Positions 32,486 through 42,048 of a DNA stretch of 64,000 nucleotides are shown in pieces; position 1 is the stretch's first letter; the number at the start of each line of letters is the position of its first letter. The translations under genes were made by a program, and so were the position numbers. The stretch spans positions 36,687 to 100,686 of the forward strand of contig RECP01000076.1 in NCBI GenBank assembly GCA_007693945.1. The letters are read 5' to 3'. The notes under the pieces are model-generated. The model ran no database searches. It was given only the letters and a program-made list of their open reading frames with translations, and was not told the origin of the DNA. Source of the stretch: Spirochaetaceae bacterium (GTDB lineage: Bacteria > Spirochaetota > Spirochaetia > DSM-27196 > PWMO01).

Positions 32486-33216
32486 GGCGGTTGCCGCTCG
32501 GTACGCTGTTGGGCGGTCTTATTGGTCTTCCGGCGGGCGTATTTGGCGTCGGATTCGGCCTGCTGGTTGGAACGCTGGTCGACCAGGCGGTACAGCGGGC
32601 GCGCGAGCGGCGGTCGCTGACGCGGCTGGTGGAACATCCGCTGCAAGACAGCGCGCTGCAGGCGCTGCCGGTGGAAACGGCCATCGTTGTCCTCAGCTTT
32701 GTGCTCGATGGTGAGCTGTCCAGCGATCGACAGGCGCTGCTCCTGCAGCGCTTGAGCGAACTCTACCAGCCGTCGAGCCGTCGCGCTGCCGAGCTGGCGC
32801 GGGTGGCCGGCGAAGGAGCTTCTCTGGCGCTGCACGCCGACAGAGCCGGGCTTACCGAGTTCCTGCGACGCAAACTGCCGCTGCACGAGCGTGAAGCCGT
32901 CGTTGATCTGCTGCTGGCCGCCGGTGTCGAGCCCGTCCGGGTGCGGCGGACCGCGGAACGCTGGGATATTCCCGCTGAGCGCTATCGGTTGCTGCGTGAG
33001 CCCTACCGGGTGCTCGATCCTCAGGCCTGCGCGCTGCTGGGTGTCTCGCCGGCAGCCGGACCGGAGGAGGTCAAGCGGGTCTACCGGGCGCTGGCGGTAC
33101 AGTTCCACCCCGATGCGGCCGGCGGCCTGGATGAGGCACAGCGCAGGCAGGCCGAGCAAGCCTACCTGAGGGTGCAGGCGGCGTATCACACCATCATGCG
33201 CGAGTTCGAAAACTGA
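32482..33216 (+). CDS. DjlA-like protein: membrane anchor, TerB-like region and J domain
   Basis: The protein has 244 residues from ATG 32482, which overlaps the previous stop as ATGA; the track start 231 bases earlier is inside that gene. A glycine-rich hydrophobic anchor (LLGGLIGLPAGVFGVGFGLL) is followed by helices resembling a TerB domain (ETAIVVLSFVLDGELSSDRQ). A C-terminal J domain follows, with ALLGVSPAAGPEEVKRVYRALAVQFHPD containing the HPD tripeptide that stimulates Hsp70. This matches DjlA, an inner-membrane co-chaperone of DnaK. The coupling to two membrane proteins suggests it helps them or their complex. Confidence 0.85.
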   Translation: MRRLPLGTLLGGLIGLPAGVFGVGFGLLVGTLVDQAVQRARERRSLTRLVEHPLQDSALQALPVETAIVVLSFVLDGELSSDRQALLLQRLSELYQPSSRRAAELARVAGEGASLALHADRAGLTEFLRRKLPLHEREAVVDLLLAAGVEPVRVRRTAERWDIPAERYRLLREPYRVLDPQACALLGVSPAAGPEEVKRVYRALAVQFHPDAAGGLDEAQRRQAEQAYLRVQAAYHTIMREFEN

Positions 33217-33235
33217 CGCGGAGCGCGCGGCTGCC

Positions 33236-33251
33236 GTGACGTGGGCGTCAC
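33236..33251. terminator. Short hairpin between convergent djlA-like and murA genes
   Basis: GTGACG and CGTCAC form a 6-base stem with a 4-base loop. It overlaps the murA stop codon. Its strength is modest and no T-run follows. Confidence 0.25.
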
Positions 33252-34546
33252 TGGTCGACGGTGACGCGCGTGATGCCGATTCCAAGGCTCCTCAGACGTG
33301 AGGCCAGGTTCTCATAGCCGCGTTCGATCTGGTAGACATTGTGAATGATGCTCTGCCCCTCGGCGCACAGCGCGGCTATCACCATTGCCATGCCGGCGCG
33401 CACGTCGGGCGACGTAAGCACCGAGCCGGTCAATCTGCAGGGGCCGGAGACCACCGCACGGTGCGGGTCGCATAGCACAATGCGCGCACCCATGCCGATC
33501 AGTTTGTCCACAAAGAACATGCGCGACTCGAACATCTTCTCGTAAACCAGCACGGTACCGCTTACCTGGGTGGCCACAACCAGCACGATACTGGTGAGGT
33601 CGGGCGGGAATCCGGGCCACGGAGCGTCGTCGATCTTGGGAATTACGCCGCCCATGTCGGAGACTACCGTGAGTTTCTGGTTTGCCGGGACGTGGATGGT
33701 GTCGCCGCTCTGTTCCCAGCCGATCCCCAGTTTGGCAAACGCAATCCGGATCATCCGCATGTGGCGCGCCGGTGCGTCCTCGATTGTCAGCTCACCGCGG
33801 GTGGCAGCGGCCAACCCGATAAACGACCCGACCTCCATGTAGTCCGAGCCGATGCGGAACTCGGTGCCGTGCAGCTTGCTGACCCCACTGATCCGCAGAA
33901 TGTTGGAGCCCACTCCAGTGATGCGGGCTCCCATTGCGATGAGCATGTTGCACAGATCCTGGATGTGCGGCTCCGAGGCGGCGTTTTCAATTGTGGTCTC
34001 ACCCTCCGCGAGTACGGCGGCCATCACGGCGTTCTCGGTAGCGGTAACCGACGCCTCATCGAGGAAGATCTGGTTGCCGACCAGACGCGGCGCCGAAAGG
34101 CTGAATTGCCCGTCAATGCGTACCTCGGCTCCCAGCGCCGTGAGCGCCAGAAAGTGCGTGTCAAGGCGCCGGCGTCCAATCACGTCGCCGCCCGGAGGCG
34201 AGAGCTCCACGCGACCCGCCCGCGCCAGCAGCGGACCGGCAAACAGGATCGAAGCGCGTATTCGCGAGGCCAGCGAATCGGGAATCTCGGTGGTGCGAAT
34301 ATTGCCCACGCTGACGGTGTACTCTCCGGCAACCGTGCCGCCGGTCACGGTTGCACCGAGATGGATCAGAATCTCGATGACCACCTGTACGTCCTCGATA
34401 TCCGGGATATTGCGCAGCGTCACCGGCTCGCTGCTGAGCAGCGTAGCTGCCAGGCAGGGGAGCGCCGCGTTCTTGTTGCCGCTGGCGCGAATGGTGCCCC
34501 GGACGGGGGTGCCGCCATCAACGAGGTACTTGTACATCGGGTTCAC
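33248..34546 (-). CDS. murA: UDP-N-acetylglucosamine 1-carboxyvinyltransferase with Cys-to-Asp active site
   Basis: The 432-residue protein has the MurA lysine motif SGNKNAALP and two repeated alpha/beta domains. It catalyses the first committed step of peptidoglycan synthesis. The active-site loop reads [15 protein letters not shown], so the usual catalytic Cys (C115 in E. coli) is Asp121 here. The same Asp is known in Mycobacterium, Chlamydia and Borrelia and gives intrinsic fosfomycin resistance. Its ATG overlaps the stop of the upstream lipoprotein gene by 4 bases (both minus strand). Confidence 0.95.
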   Translation of the reverse strand: MNPMYKYLVDGGTPVRGTIRASGNKNAALPCLAATLLSSEPVTLRNIPDIEDVQVVIEILIHLGATVTGGTVAGEYTVSVGNIRTTEIPDSLASRIRASILFAGPLLARAGRVELSPPGGDVIGRRRLDTHFLALTALGAEVRIDGQFSLSAPRLVGNQIFLDEASVTATENAVMAAVLAEGETTIENAASEPHIQDLCNMLIAMGARITGVGSNILRISGVSKLHGTEFRIGSDYMEVGSFIGLAAATRGELTIEDAPARHMRMIRIAFAKLGIGWEQSGDTIHVPANQKLTVVSDMGGVIPKIDDAPWPGFPPDLTSIVLVVATQVSGTVLVYEKMFESRMFFVDKLIGMGARIVLCDPHRAVVSGPCRLTGSVLTSPDVRAGMAMVIAALCAEGQSIIHNVYQIERGYENLASRLRSLGIGITRVTVDQ

Positions 34547-35757
34547 TCTCCTTGAAACGCTATCGGAGCAAAGAAAAACTGCTGAGGCTGAAACGGATTC
34601 CGCTGCATCCCGATCCGGGCCTCGTAGAAGTAACTCTCGGTCTCGGGTGTCACCACTCTCAGCAACGTGCGGAAACTGGTCTCAACGCCCATATCGCGAA
34701 ACGGATTACGGACGATATCGGGGAAGACCACCTCCGCAATCCCGTGCTGCCGCGCGACTGCGGTCAAGGTGAGGCCGTTCTCCGGCAGAAACAGCAGGTC
34801 GACAATCGCGGTGTCGTCGAAGCCCCGCTGACGCAGGCTGCCTACGGCGGCAGGCAGTACGACCCGGTCGATGAATTGGCCCCAGGCGGCGAGTTCCAGG
34901 CTCCTGGCGGCGCGTTCGAGAAAGCGCGTCAAATTGCGTACGACGTTGGTTGTCTCGCCGGGTTCGAACCCCGCGACGGTCCAGCGCGTGCGGCTGATCA
35001 GGGTGTCGTAACCGCGCCCCTGCTCGAAAACCGGCTGGTAGCGGACGAAGTCAAGCCGATGGGTGTTATCGATGTCGGCGATGATCGTGCGTGTGGTGCC
35101 CGTGTTATCCGCCAGCAGGCTCGTGGGCTTGCCGTCAGCGTCAAATGCGCACCAGTACTGCTCGGATCCGTCACGGGTCACCACGGTGACTACAAACGCT
35201 GCCGGTGTTCCGCGATCGAGCCGCAGCGGATGAACGCTGACGTCGCTTACCACGCGGCGCTTGCCGATCGCAAAGCGGTGGCGTTCGCTGAAGCGATCCC
35301 CGTCACGGATCAGGACGGCCAGAAACAGATCGGGAGTACGGGCATCCGGAATGTAGAGTCGGGTTGCATCCGAGAGCACGGCGAAGTCGGCAAGCTCGGC
35401 GAACTCCGTCCCCAGCACCAGCAGCCCGATCTCAAGGCAGCCGTTTCCGTCCAGATCGAACACGGCGCCGAGGTAGCTGTCATCGTCGAGGCGCACCGCC
35501 ACTCCATCCGCCAACGCAGCCACCGCGCGGCGGACGAGCTCACGAGCCTCGGTCGGCGTCGGCGGTTCGGCGGCCGGCATCGCCACCGAGGCCGATTCGA
35601 CGGTTTCTTCCGTGGCGGTCGGATGCTCAACCTCCATCTCGACGTCGGTGGCCACCGCGCCGGGCTGCGGCGCAACGGCTGTGGCGCACGCGGCACATAC
35701 CAGTAGCGCAACAAGCGGGCCGAGACTGATGCGCAGTGTCCGGCGTGACGGGAGCAT
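34543..35757 (-). CDS. Probable lipoprotein, unknown function
   Basis: The 404-residue protein opens [30 protein letters not shown], with cysteines at 20 and 23 in a spirochaete-style relaxed lipobox. A Glu/Pro/Thr-rich linker follows (residues about 30-65). The mature part has many short beta-like segments, including a [16 protein letters not shown] stretch resembling an FG-GAP/EF-hand-like loop (DxDGNG). No family is recognised. It is transcribed with murA, overlapping its start. A TATGAT box 6 bases before the ATG suggests a near-leaderless message. Confidence 0.7.
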   Translation of the reverse strand: MLPSRRTLRISLGPLVALLVCAACATAVAPQPGAVATDVEMEVEHPTATEETVESASVAMPAAEPPTPTEARELVRRAVAALADGVAVRLDDDSYLGAVFDLDGNGCLEIGLLVLGTEFAELADFAVLSDATRLYIPDARTPDLFLAVLIRDGDRFSERHRFAIGKRRVVSDVSVHPLRLDRGTPAAFVVTVVTRDGSEQYWCAFDADGKPTSLLADNTGTTRTIIADIDNTHRLDFVRYQPVFEQGRGYDTLISRTRWTVAGFEPGETTNVVRNLTRFLERAARSLELAAWGQFIDRVVLPAAVGSLRQRGFDDTAIVDLLFLPENGLTLTAVARQHGIAEVVFPDIVRNPFRDMGVETSFRTLLRVVTPETESYFYEARIGMQRNPFQPQQFFFAPIAFQGE

Positions 35758-35763
35758 GTCACT

Positions 35764-35769
35764 ATCATA
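35764..35769 (-). promoter_or_regulatory. -10 box of the lipoprotein-murA operon
   Basis: TATGAT on the minus strand ends 6 bases before the lipoprotein start codon. I see no clear -35 at 16-18 bases. Confidence 0.35.
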
Positions 35770-35803
35770 GCGTCGATTAGGGGTTTTCGCTACCGATCAA
35801 AAC

Positions 35804-35832
35804 TTGATTTTTGTTAAGCTTTCCCCGATTAT
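35804..35832 (+). promoter_or_regulatory. Candidate promoter of the aspartokinase-threonine synthase operon
   Basis: TTGATT and GATTAT are 17 bases apart, about 32 bases before the start codon. No leader peptide, T-box or lysine riboswitch fits in the short leader. Confidence 0.4.
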
Positions 35833-35864
35833 GGGCTTCAGATGGAACGGGGGAAGACACACAC

Positions 35865-37301
35865 ATGAGAGTATTGAAGTTTGGCGGCAGCTCACTGGCA
35901 GATGCGCAGCGCATTCGCGGAGTCTGCGGTATCATCGGCCAGGCGCGTCATCGTGAGCCGATTGCCGTGGTGCTGTCGGCCATGAAGGGCGTCACCAACC
36001 TGCTGCTGCAGTCCGCCGGTGAAGCAGCCGTCGGTGACGCCGCGTATCATGATCACGCCCTCGAGATCTTCGCACAGCACGCAGACGCCGCTGAGACGCT
36101 CTTCCCCGCGACTGAACGCGCATCCGTCCTGGCGCCGGTAGAGGAGCTGATGGCGGAGCTGACGGAATTGCTGCGCGGCGTGGAACTGGTCAAGGAGTGT
36201 TCGCCGCGTACGATGGACCTGATCGCCAGCTTCGGCGAGCGTATGAGCTGCCGCCTGGTAGCGGCCTACCTGGATTCAATCGGGACCCCCGCGATTACGA
36301 TTGACGCGCGCAACCTGATCATTACCGATGACTACCATGGCAGCGCGGCGGTGGATTTCAGGCTCAGTTACCGTCTGATCGCCGAGGCGCTGCGCGACCT
36401 GCACGAAGTGCCGATTATCACCGGTTTCATCGCCGCGACCGGCGAAGGGGTGACAACCACGCTGGGCCGCAACGGCTCCGATTACACCGCGTCGCTGGTT
36501 GGCGCGGCTGTCGGCGCCGGCGCGATCGAGATCTGGACGGACGTGGACGGTGTGCTGAGCGCCGATCCGCGCTACGTTCCCGAAGCGTTCGTGGTAAGCC
36601 GCCTGTCTTTCAAGGAAGCGATGGAACTGTCGTACTTCGGCGCCGAGGTGATTCATCCCTACACCATGGTCCCGGCGGTCGAGAAGAACATACCGATCTG
36701 GATCCGTAACACGCTCAATCCGGGTGCGGCCGGCACGCGCATCTCCGCCGAGCCCGTGCACGACAAGCACCCGATCACCGGAATCGCTTCAATTGACAAC
36801 GTCTCGCTGGTCAACGTCGAAGGTGGTGGCATGGTGGGTGTACCGGGAATGGCCGGCCGCGTCTTCTCGACACTGGCAAGGGTAGGCGTCAACGTGATCA
36901 TGATTTCCCAGGCTTCCAGCGAGCACAGTATCTGCATCGTCTGTCGCCAGGGGCAGGCGCGCGCGGCAATCGAGGGCCTGCAGAGCGAGTTGGCGCACGA
37001 GCTGACCCACAAGCAGATCGAGCGCTTCGAGTTGATCGAAGACCTTGAAATCATCGCTGTGATCGGCGAGAAGATGCGCGGAACACCCGGTATCTCCGGC
37101 CGGCTTTTCAGTGCCCTCGGTGACGCGGGGATCAACATCCTGGCTATTGCGCAGGGCTCAACCGAGATGAACATCTCGTTCCTGGTGCATCGCGACGACC
37201 GCGAGCGTACGCTGCAGGTCGTGCACCGCGCGTTCTTCGGTGACGGCAACGGAGCAGGCGCCCGAAGCGGCCGGGCCGGCGCTGCGGGGGCGAAGCGATG
37301 A
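35865..37301 (+). CDS. Aspartokinase, monofunctional, ThrA/LysC type
   Basis: The protein has 478 residues from ATG 35865, which follows GGGGGAAG; the track start adds 18 residues from the promoter. The kinase signature MRVLKFGGSSLADAQRIRGV is at the N-terminus, with GFIAATGEGVTTTLGRNGSDYTA in the active site. Two C-terminal ACT domains follow (VSLVNVEGGGMVGVPGMAGRVF and IIAVIGEKMRGTPGISGRLF), as in ThrA/MetL-type enzymes, but with no homoserine dehydrogenase fused. It phosphorylates aspartate at the head of the Lys/Thr/Met pathway, and the ACT domains imply amino-acid feedback. Its stop overlaps thrC by 4 bases. Confidence 0.94.
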   Translation: MRVLKFGGSSLADAQRIRGVCGIIGQARHREPIAVVLSAMKGVTNLLLQSAGEAAVGDAAYHDHALEIFAQHADAAETLFPATERASVLAPVEELMAELTELLRGVELVKECSPRTMDLIASFGERMSCRLVAAYLDSIGTPAITIDARNLIITDDYHGSAAVDFRLSYRLIAEALRDLHEVPIITGFIAATGEGVTTTLGRNGSDYTASLVGAAVGAGAIEIWTDVDGVLSADPRYVPEAFVVSRLSFKEAMELSYFGAEVIHPYTMVPAVEKNIPIWIRNTLNPGAAGTRISAEPVHDKHPITGIASIDNVSLVNVEGGGMVGVPGMAGRVFSTLARVGVNVIMISQASSEHSICIVCRQGQARAAIEGLQSELAHELTHKQIERFELIEDLEIIAVIGEKMRGTPGISGRLFSALGDAGINILAIAQGSTEMNISFLVHRDDRERTLQVVHRAFFGDGNGAGARSGRAGAAGAKR

Positions 37302-38611
37302 CGTTTGCCAGTACCCGGGATCCGTCCGACCGGGTGAGCTTTGCCGCCGCCGTATTTCGCGGACTGGCGCCCGACGGTGGACTCTACCATCCGGTGACCG
37401 AGACCGACCTCAGCGGGCTGATCAGCAGCTTTGGTCCGCAGACGTCGTTCAACGAAATCGCCGCCGAACTGACCTGCGGCCTGCTTGGCGATGAGCTTTC
37501 GCGTCACGAATCCGAAGCCGTGGTCGAGCTCGCCTTCAGCTTCGGCCCGCGTCTGGAGGCACTCTCAGACTCAATCGAGCTGCTCGAGCTGTTTCACGGT
37601 CCGTCGTGCGCCTTCAAGGACTTCGGCGCGTCCTTCCTGGCTGCCTGCATGGAGCACTTCCTTGGTCACCGTGACCGCCATGCGATCATTCTGACCGCTA
37701 CCAGCGGAGATACCGGCAGCGCCGTGGCGCAGGCCTTCTACGGGCGTCACAACATCAGCGTTGTGATTCTCTACCCTTCGGGGCGCGTCAGTCCGCTGCA
37801 GGAGAAGCAGCTCACAACGCTCGGAGGCAATATCGCAGCACTGGAGGTGCGCGGCTCGTTCGATGACTGTCAGAGAATGGTCAAGGAGGCGTTCATCGAC
37901 CGGGAGGTGACACGGCAGCTGGTGCTGACGTCAGCCAATTCGATCAATCTGGGACGGCTTCTGCCGCAGTCGTTCTATTACGTCTGGGCGGCGACGCAGT
38001 GGCGCGCTGCGCGGCGGCCGCCGCCGGTGTTCTGCGTACCAAGTGGCAACTTCGGCAATCTGACCGCCGGCGTGCTGGCGTGGCGCTGGGGAATGCCCGT
38101 CGAGCGCTTTGTGGCTACTACCAACGCCAACGACGTCGTCCCGGAGTATCTTGCCAGGGGCGTGTTTACGCCGCGCCCGTCGGTACGGACGGTGTCGAAT
38201 GCCATGGACGTCGGTAATCCGAGCAATTTCGAAAGACTCTCGGCGCTCTTCGGCGGTGATGTCGATGCGATGCGGGCCTGCATCGAAGGTTCGGTGATTA
38301 CCGACCAGGAGACCCTCGCAACCATTGAACGTTATCATCGCAGCCGCGACGTGTTTCTCGACCCGCATACCGCAACCGGTGTGCTGGCGGCCGAGCGTTT
38401 TCGCGCGCGGCGTGCAGAGACCGACATTGGTGTCATCTGTCTGGCCACCGCGCATCCCGGTAAGTTTCTGGAGGTAGTCGAGCAGGCAACCGGTACCCGC
38501 CCTCCGCTGCCGCCGCAACTGGCAGCGGTGCTCGAACGCCGCAAGCAGGCCACCGTCATCGAGAGCAGCTCCGAGGCGCTCAAAGGTTTTCTGCTCGACA
38601 CCTTCGGCTGA
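37298..38611 (+). CDS. thrC: Threonine synthase
   Basis: The 437-residue PLP enzyme has FHGPSCAFKDFGASFL (lysine that binds PLP), LTATSGDTGSAVAQAF and VPSGNFGNLTAGVLA. It converts O-phosphohomoserine to threonine. It belongs to the long ThrC subtype with an N-terminal extension (VSFAAAVFRGLAPDGGLYHP). Translation is coupled to the aspartokinase by an ATGA overlap, so first and last steps of threonine synthesis share a message, while thrB and hom are not here. Confidence 0.95.
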   Translation: MTFASTRDPSDRVSFAAAVFRGLAPDGGLYHPVTETDLSGLISSFGPQTSFNEIAAELTCGLLGDELSRHESEAVVELAFSFGPRLEALSDSIELLELFHGPSCAFKDFGASFLAACMEHFLGHRDRHAIILTATSGDTGSAVAQAFYGRHNISVVILYPSGRVSPLQEKQLTTLGGNIAALEVRGSFDDCQRMVKEAFIDREVTRQLVLTSANSINLGRLLPQSFYYVWAATQWRAARRPPPVFCVPSGNFGNLTAGVLAWRWGMPVERFVATTNANDVVPEYLARGVFTPRPSVRTVSNAMDVGNPSNFERLSALFGGDVDAMRACIEGSVITDQETLATIERYHRSRDVFLDPHTATGVLAAERFRARRAETDIGVICLATAHPGKFLEVVEQATGTRPPLPPQLAAVLERRKQATVIESSSEALKGFLLDTFG

Positions 38612-38659
38612 CGCGCGCGACAGCGGCGTTCTGCGGGGGGACGCGTTCGGGCGCCAGGG

Positions 38660-39742
38660 CTACTCGACGTAGAGCCTGAGCAGCTTCTTGCCGTCGACGG
38701 CCCGGAAGGGATTGGCGCGGTTCTTGAGAAAGCTGCGATACACTTTGCAGGCGCGATAGTAGCCGTCGGGGCCGCGGTAGGTCGAGCAGAGATCGCACCG
38801 GTAGAGTTCGAGCAGCAGCGGGAAGAGTGGTGACGCCATCGCTTTCTCACTGCGGTAGGTCGGCAGCCGGTGCAGGTTGCCGGGCAACATGTGGTTGCGA
38901 ATCAGCCACGTGACGTTGTCGATGAACTGGCGCGAGAACTGCAGGCGGCGCAGCAAGCTGACGGCCGTCCGGGTTCCCAGCTCGGCGTGCTGGTCAAAGG
39001 CGCGCTCCCGGGTTCGGCGCGCGTGGGGTTTCCCGCTGTCGTGCAGCAGCAGGGCCATGGTCAGGGTGAGATCGGTTGATTTGCGGTACCGCAGCGTCTC
39101 CAGCGAATGCTGCCAGACGTTGCCTTCGGGGTGCTCTTCCTTGGAATGAACGGTGCCGTTCATCGGCTGCAGCTCGGGCCACAGGGCATGAACCGCGCCG
39201 CCATCCATCAGTATCTGCAACCCCTTCCACGCGAAACTGCCGCACAGCACGTCGATCAGCTGGCGTCGCTGCGCAGCGGCGGAAAGCGTCCGCATGACCG
39301 AGACGCAAGGCGGAGAGACTCTCTCGACGTCGTAGCCGTAACGCGCGCTGAGGACCGCCCCCTCCCAGAAGCTGGCGTCGTCATCGGGGTTGCGGGCCGA
39401 CAATCGTGCCGAGCGCAGCTGGTGGTAGGCGTCGGCGCGGTCAAAGAAGGTCTCCGTGCGCGGTTCGAAGAGCATATCGAGCACTGCATACCCGAAGCCG
39501 GCGTACTCAGCGTCCTCTTCAACGCAGCGGAAATAGATGTATCCCTCGCCGTTGGGAAGCGCGGCGTCCCATTCGTCCACGCCGGGATACTCGAGCGTAT
39601 CGTGCATGCGGGCCAGATCGACCAGGCTTCCACGCACCGCTACATAGAGGTTCTGCCCGAAAGGGCGGTGAAAGTAGCGGTCCAGCGCGCTGATAGAAGC
39701 GAGGTAGCAGGGTAGCGGGAGCGCTTGCAACTGCCGTAACAC
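38660..39742 (-). CDS. HD-domain protein with degenerate nucleotidyltransferase half
   Basis: The 360-residue protein resembles a tRNA nucleotidyltransferase/poly(A) polymerase in layout. The N-terminal half has pieces such as FGYAVLDMLFEPRTETFFDRADAYHQLRSARL. However, it lacks the GGxVRD-type and DxD catalytic motifs. The HD domain looks intact: EHPEGNVWQHSLETL, then LLLHDSGKPHAR, and RNHMLPG. It may therefore be a metal-dependent phosphohydrolase acting on an RNA or nucleotide, not a CCA-adding enzyme. The GTG start follows AGGAGG. It lies 21 bases after a DUF4954 gene in the same direction. Confidence 0.75.
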   Translation of the reverse strand: MLRQLQALPLPCYLASISALDRYFHRPFGQNLYVAVRGSLVDLARMHDTLEYPGVDEWDAALPNGEGYIYFRCVEEDAEYAGFGYAVLDMLFEPRTETFFDRADAYHQLRSARLSARNPDDDASFWEGAVLSARYGYDVERVSPPCVSVMRTLSAAAQRRQLIDVLCGSFAWKGLQILMDGGAVHALWPELQPMNGTVHSKEEHPEGNVWQHSLETLRYRKSTDLTLTMALLLHDSGKPHARRTRERAFDQHAELGTRTAVSLLRRLQFSRQFIDNVTWLIRNHMLPGNLHRLPTYRSEKAMASPLFPLLLELYRCDLCSTYRGPDGYYRACKVYRSFLKNRANPFRAVDGKKLLRLYVE

Positions 39743-39763
39743 CGAATTCCTCCTGTACGCGCA

Positions 39764-41575
39764 CTAATCCGTGCCGCCAAGATGTCGCAGCAGCTCGTCA
39801 ATCTCGGTCCGCAGCTGCAGAACCTGCGCCGCAACGTGCTGAACGACATCGTCGTCGTCCAGTTCAGGATGCGTACAACTGTAGTCGTCGATGATGCGCA
39901 GGCCCCGTTCGCGATCGCGTTCCCGCGATGCTCGCACCGACTGATGCAGCGCTTCGATCATGTCACGCAGCTGATGGAGTTGACCGCGAGCGGACCGGTC
40001 CTCCTCGCATACCGGGCGCCGCTTTCCGATCAGGCGCCGCAAGAGCCCTCTTTCGAGCGCCAGGCAGCCTGCGTAGTCGATGAACCAGCGATAGGTCTCG
40101 ATAGCATCGATGCGATCCTGCTCCAACACCACGTTCTTGCCGATACCTTCGATTGTTCCCGGAAGGTAGTGCGGCGCAGGCTGACCGACCGCCTCGAGCC
40201 GCTGCACGGCTTCACCCATCATTGCTACAATGTCATCACGCAGGTACGAGAAGTCAAACTGATGGCGCCGGGCGTTATTCCGGCGGCGATACTTGATCTG
40301 ATTGCGCTCCAGCGCGTAGAGGTTGTGGCGCAGGCTCCACGCCGGAATCAGGCGGTTGAAGGCCGGCGACACGCCGGGCAGGTGTTGCTGCGTCTCGACA
40401 ATCAGCGAGAACGGAAACGATACCCGCTGCGGCAGCGTGGTGACTCCGCTGGCGATCACGCTGTACGGCGCCCGGCTGTAGTCGGCAGGAAACTTGATCA
40501 CGCTGTCCAGCCCGAAGAACATCCCCTCGCCGGGCCAGATTTCCTGATCGGGCACGCGCGACGTGTGGTTCGAACCGACGTTGGAGCCCGCTCCGAGCAC
40601 CCCGCGGCCTGCCGGCCAGAACGCCGCAATCAGCAGCGACTGATGGTGTGCGCCGGTGAACGGTCCGACGCACGAGGCGGTCACCTCACCCTCGCCAAGG
40701 ACTACGTTGGGTCCCACCACGCTCTGTGACACCTTGGCCTGGCGCTCCACGGTACTGTGCTCCATGATCAGTGACCGCTGAACGATCGCGTGGCTGTCGA
40801 TCCGGGCGCCGGGCTGTACCAGGCAGTGCTCCAGAATTGCGCCGGTGCCGATCTCCGTCGGCTCGTCGCTGTTCGAGAGCACGGTAGACTCAAGGATAAG
40901 CTCCGCCCCGCTGATGCGCGCCGCGGGACCAATCCAGCTGTTCCTGATCGACCTGCAGTTCTCGACTCGGGCGCCGTCTTCGACGCCACCGGCGCCGGCG
41001 GCGCACCGGGCGACGTAACGTTGGGCGACACCCTCGTAGGCGCTCTGCGCAGCGATGTCGCCGCGGCCGCCGAGCACGGCGCTGACGGTCGGCATGTCGA
41101 GCTCGGCCAGCAACGTGATCTCTCGGCCTCCGGGCTCGATCCCGGCGGAGATTCTGGTCCCGTTGCCGAACGTGCAGCTGCCGCTGTGCACCAGCGAGCT
41201 GGCGCTGAGGTAGGCGCCGGCGCCGATGAGATAGCCGGAAATCAGCGGGCAGCGATGGATCACGACGTCATCACCGAGCTCGCAGTCCACGAGCGTACTG
41301 GCGAGAATGCCGGGGCCGGGATGGCTGCCGGACGGCGTGAAGCTCCCGAGCACCACGCGGCCGTGGAAGGAGCTGTGATGGACGCGCGACGGGTCAAAGC
41401 GGTCGCGAACGGCCAGCAGTGACCAGTTGCCGCAGACATTGCCCTGCCGCTCCAACTGCGCGATTTCGGCTGCCTTCAGCGCACGCGTCGTATCGGTTGC
41501 GCGGGTCTGCTGTCTCAGCCGCATGAGAAAACTCGAATTGGCGATGATACGGTCGAAATCAGAAGATCGCTTCAC
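39764..41575 (-). CDS. DUF4954 family left-handed beta-helix protein
   Basis: The protein has 603 residues from GTG 41575; the ORF track begins at an ATG 117 bases earlier, inside the divergent rhaM promoter. The centre (about 80-330) is a run of hexapeptide-repeat turns (CELGDDVVIHRCPLISGYLIGAGAY, ARVENCRSIRNSWIGPAARI) as in acyl- and nucleotidyltransferases. NWSLLAVRDRFDPSRVHHSSFHGRVVLG matches what I recall of DUF4954. The last 150 residues are helical and charged. Family function is unknown; sugar-nucleotide or acyl transfer is possible by fold only. Confidence 0.8.
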   Translation of the reverse strand: MKRSSDFDRIIANSSFLMRLRQQTRATDTTRALKAAEIAQLERQGNVCGNWSLLAVRDRFDPSRVHHSSFHGRVVLGSFTPSGSHPGPGILASTLVDCELGDDVVIHRCPLISGYLIGAGAYLSASSLVHSGSCTFGNGTRISAGIEPGGREITLLAELDMPTVSAVLGGRGDIAAQSAYEGVAQRYVARCAAGAGGVEDGARVENCRSIRNSWIGPAARISGAELILESTVLSNSDEPTEIGTGAILEHCLVQPGARIDSHAIVQRSLIMEHSTVERQAKVSQSVVGPNVVLGEGEVTASCVGPFTGAHHQSLLIAAFWPAGRGVLGAGSNVGSNHTSRVPDQEIWPGEGMFFGLDSVIKFPADYSRAPYSVIASGVTTLPQRVSFPFSLIVETQQHLPGVSPAFNRLIPAWSLRHNLYALERNQIKYRRRNNARRHQFDFSYLRDDIVAMMGEAVQRLEAVGQPAPHYLPGTIEGIGKNVVLEQDRIDAIETYRWFIDYAGCLALERGLLRRLIGKRRPVCEEDRSARGQLHQLRDMIEALHQSVRASRERDRERGLRIIDDYSCTHPELDDDDVVQHVAAQVLQLRTEIDELLRHLGGTD

Positions 41576-41652
41576 GACGCTGCCCGCCTGCGGTATACTA
41601 TCACGATCATGATGAGCACGCAAACCGCGCCCCGTTGTTGTTTCCGGCAGCC

Positions 41653-41682
41653 GTGACGGATCGCGGTAAGCCGGGCTATAAT
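41653..41682 (+). promoter_or_regulatory. Promoter of the rhamnose-type operon
   Basis: GTGACG and a perfect TATAAT are 18 bases apart, 36 bases before the rhaM ATG. The divergent DUF4954 gene starts about 80 bases away. Confidence 0.65.
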
Positions 41683-41718
41683 GCCGGGACAACGAGCCGT
41701 GTCGATCGGGGGGTAAGT

Positions 41719-42033
41719 ATGAATCGCGTGGCGTTCACAATGAAACTGAAGGCGGGCTACGAGTCGGAGTACAAGCGGCGGCACGACGAGATCTGGCCCG
41801 AACTGGTACGCGAGATCGAAGCGGCCGGTGTGCAGGACTATTCGATCTTTCTCGATCCCGACAGTCTGACTCTGTTCGCGGTGCAGAAGGTCAAGGACCA
41901 CGACACCACGGCGGACCTGCCAAAATCGCGGGTTGTCAAGAAGTGGTGGAAGTACATGGCCGACATTATGGACTGTAACGATGACAACTCCCCGGTGGTC
42001 AGGCATCTGCAGGAAGTCTTTCACATGGATTGA
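41719..42033 (+). CDS. rhaM: L-rhamnose mutarotase
   Basis: The 104-residue protein matches RhaM closely in length and pattern: MNRVAFTMKLKAGYESEYKRRHDEIWPELV, then DYSIFLDPDSLTLFAV, and KKWWKYMADIMD near the end. It interconverts the alpha and beta anomers of L-rhamnose so that the isomerase can use it. The start at 41719 follows a GGGGGGTAAG run; the track start lies 84 bases upstream. It is the first gene of an operon with a class II aldolase and an FGGY kinase. Confidence 0.93.
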   Translation: MNRVAFTMKLKAGYESEYKRRHDEIWPELVREIEAAGVQDYSIFLDPDSLTLFAVQKVKDHDTTADLPKSRVVKKWWKYMADIMDCNDDNSPVVRHLQEVFHMD

Positions 42034-42048
42034 CGGGAGGATAGAGAC

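Noticed and set aside
38660-39742. Calling the HD protein a CCA tRNA nucleotidyltransferase
   Set aside because: The catalytic nucleotidyltransferase motifs are absent, so the name would be misleading.
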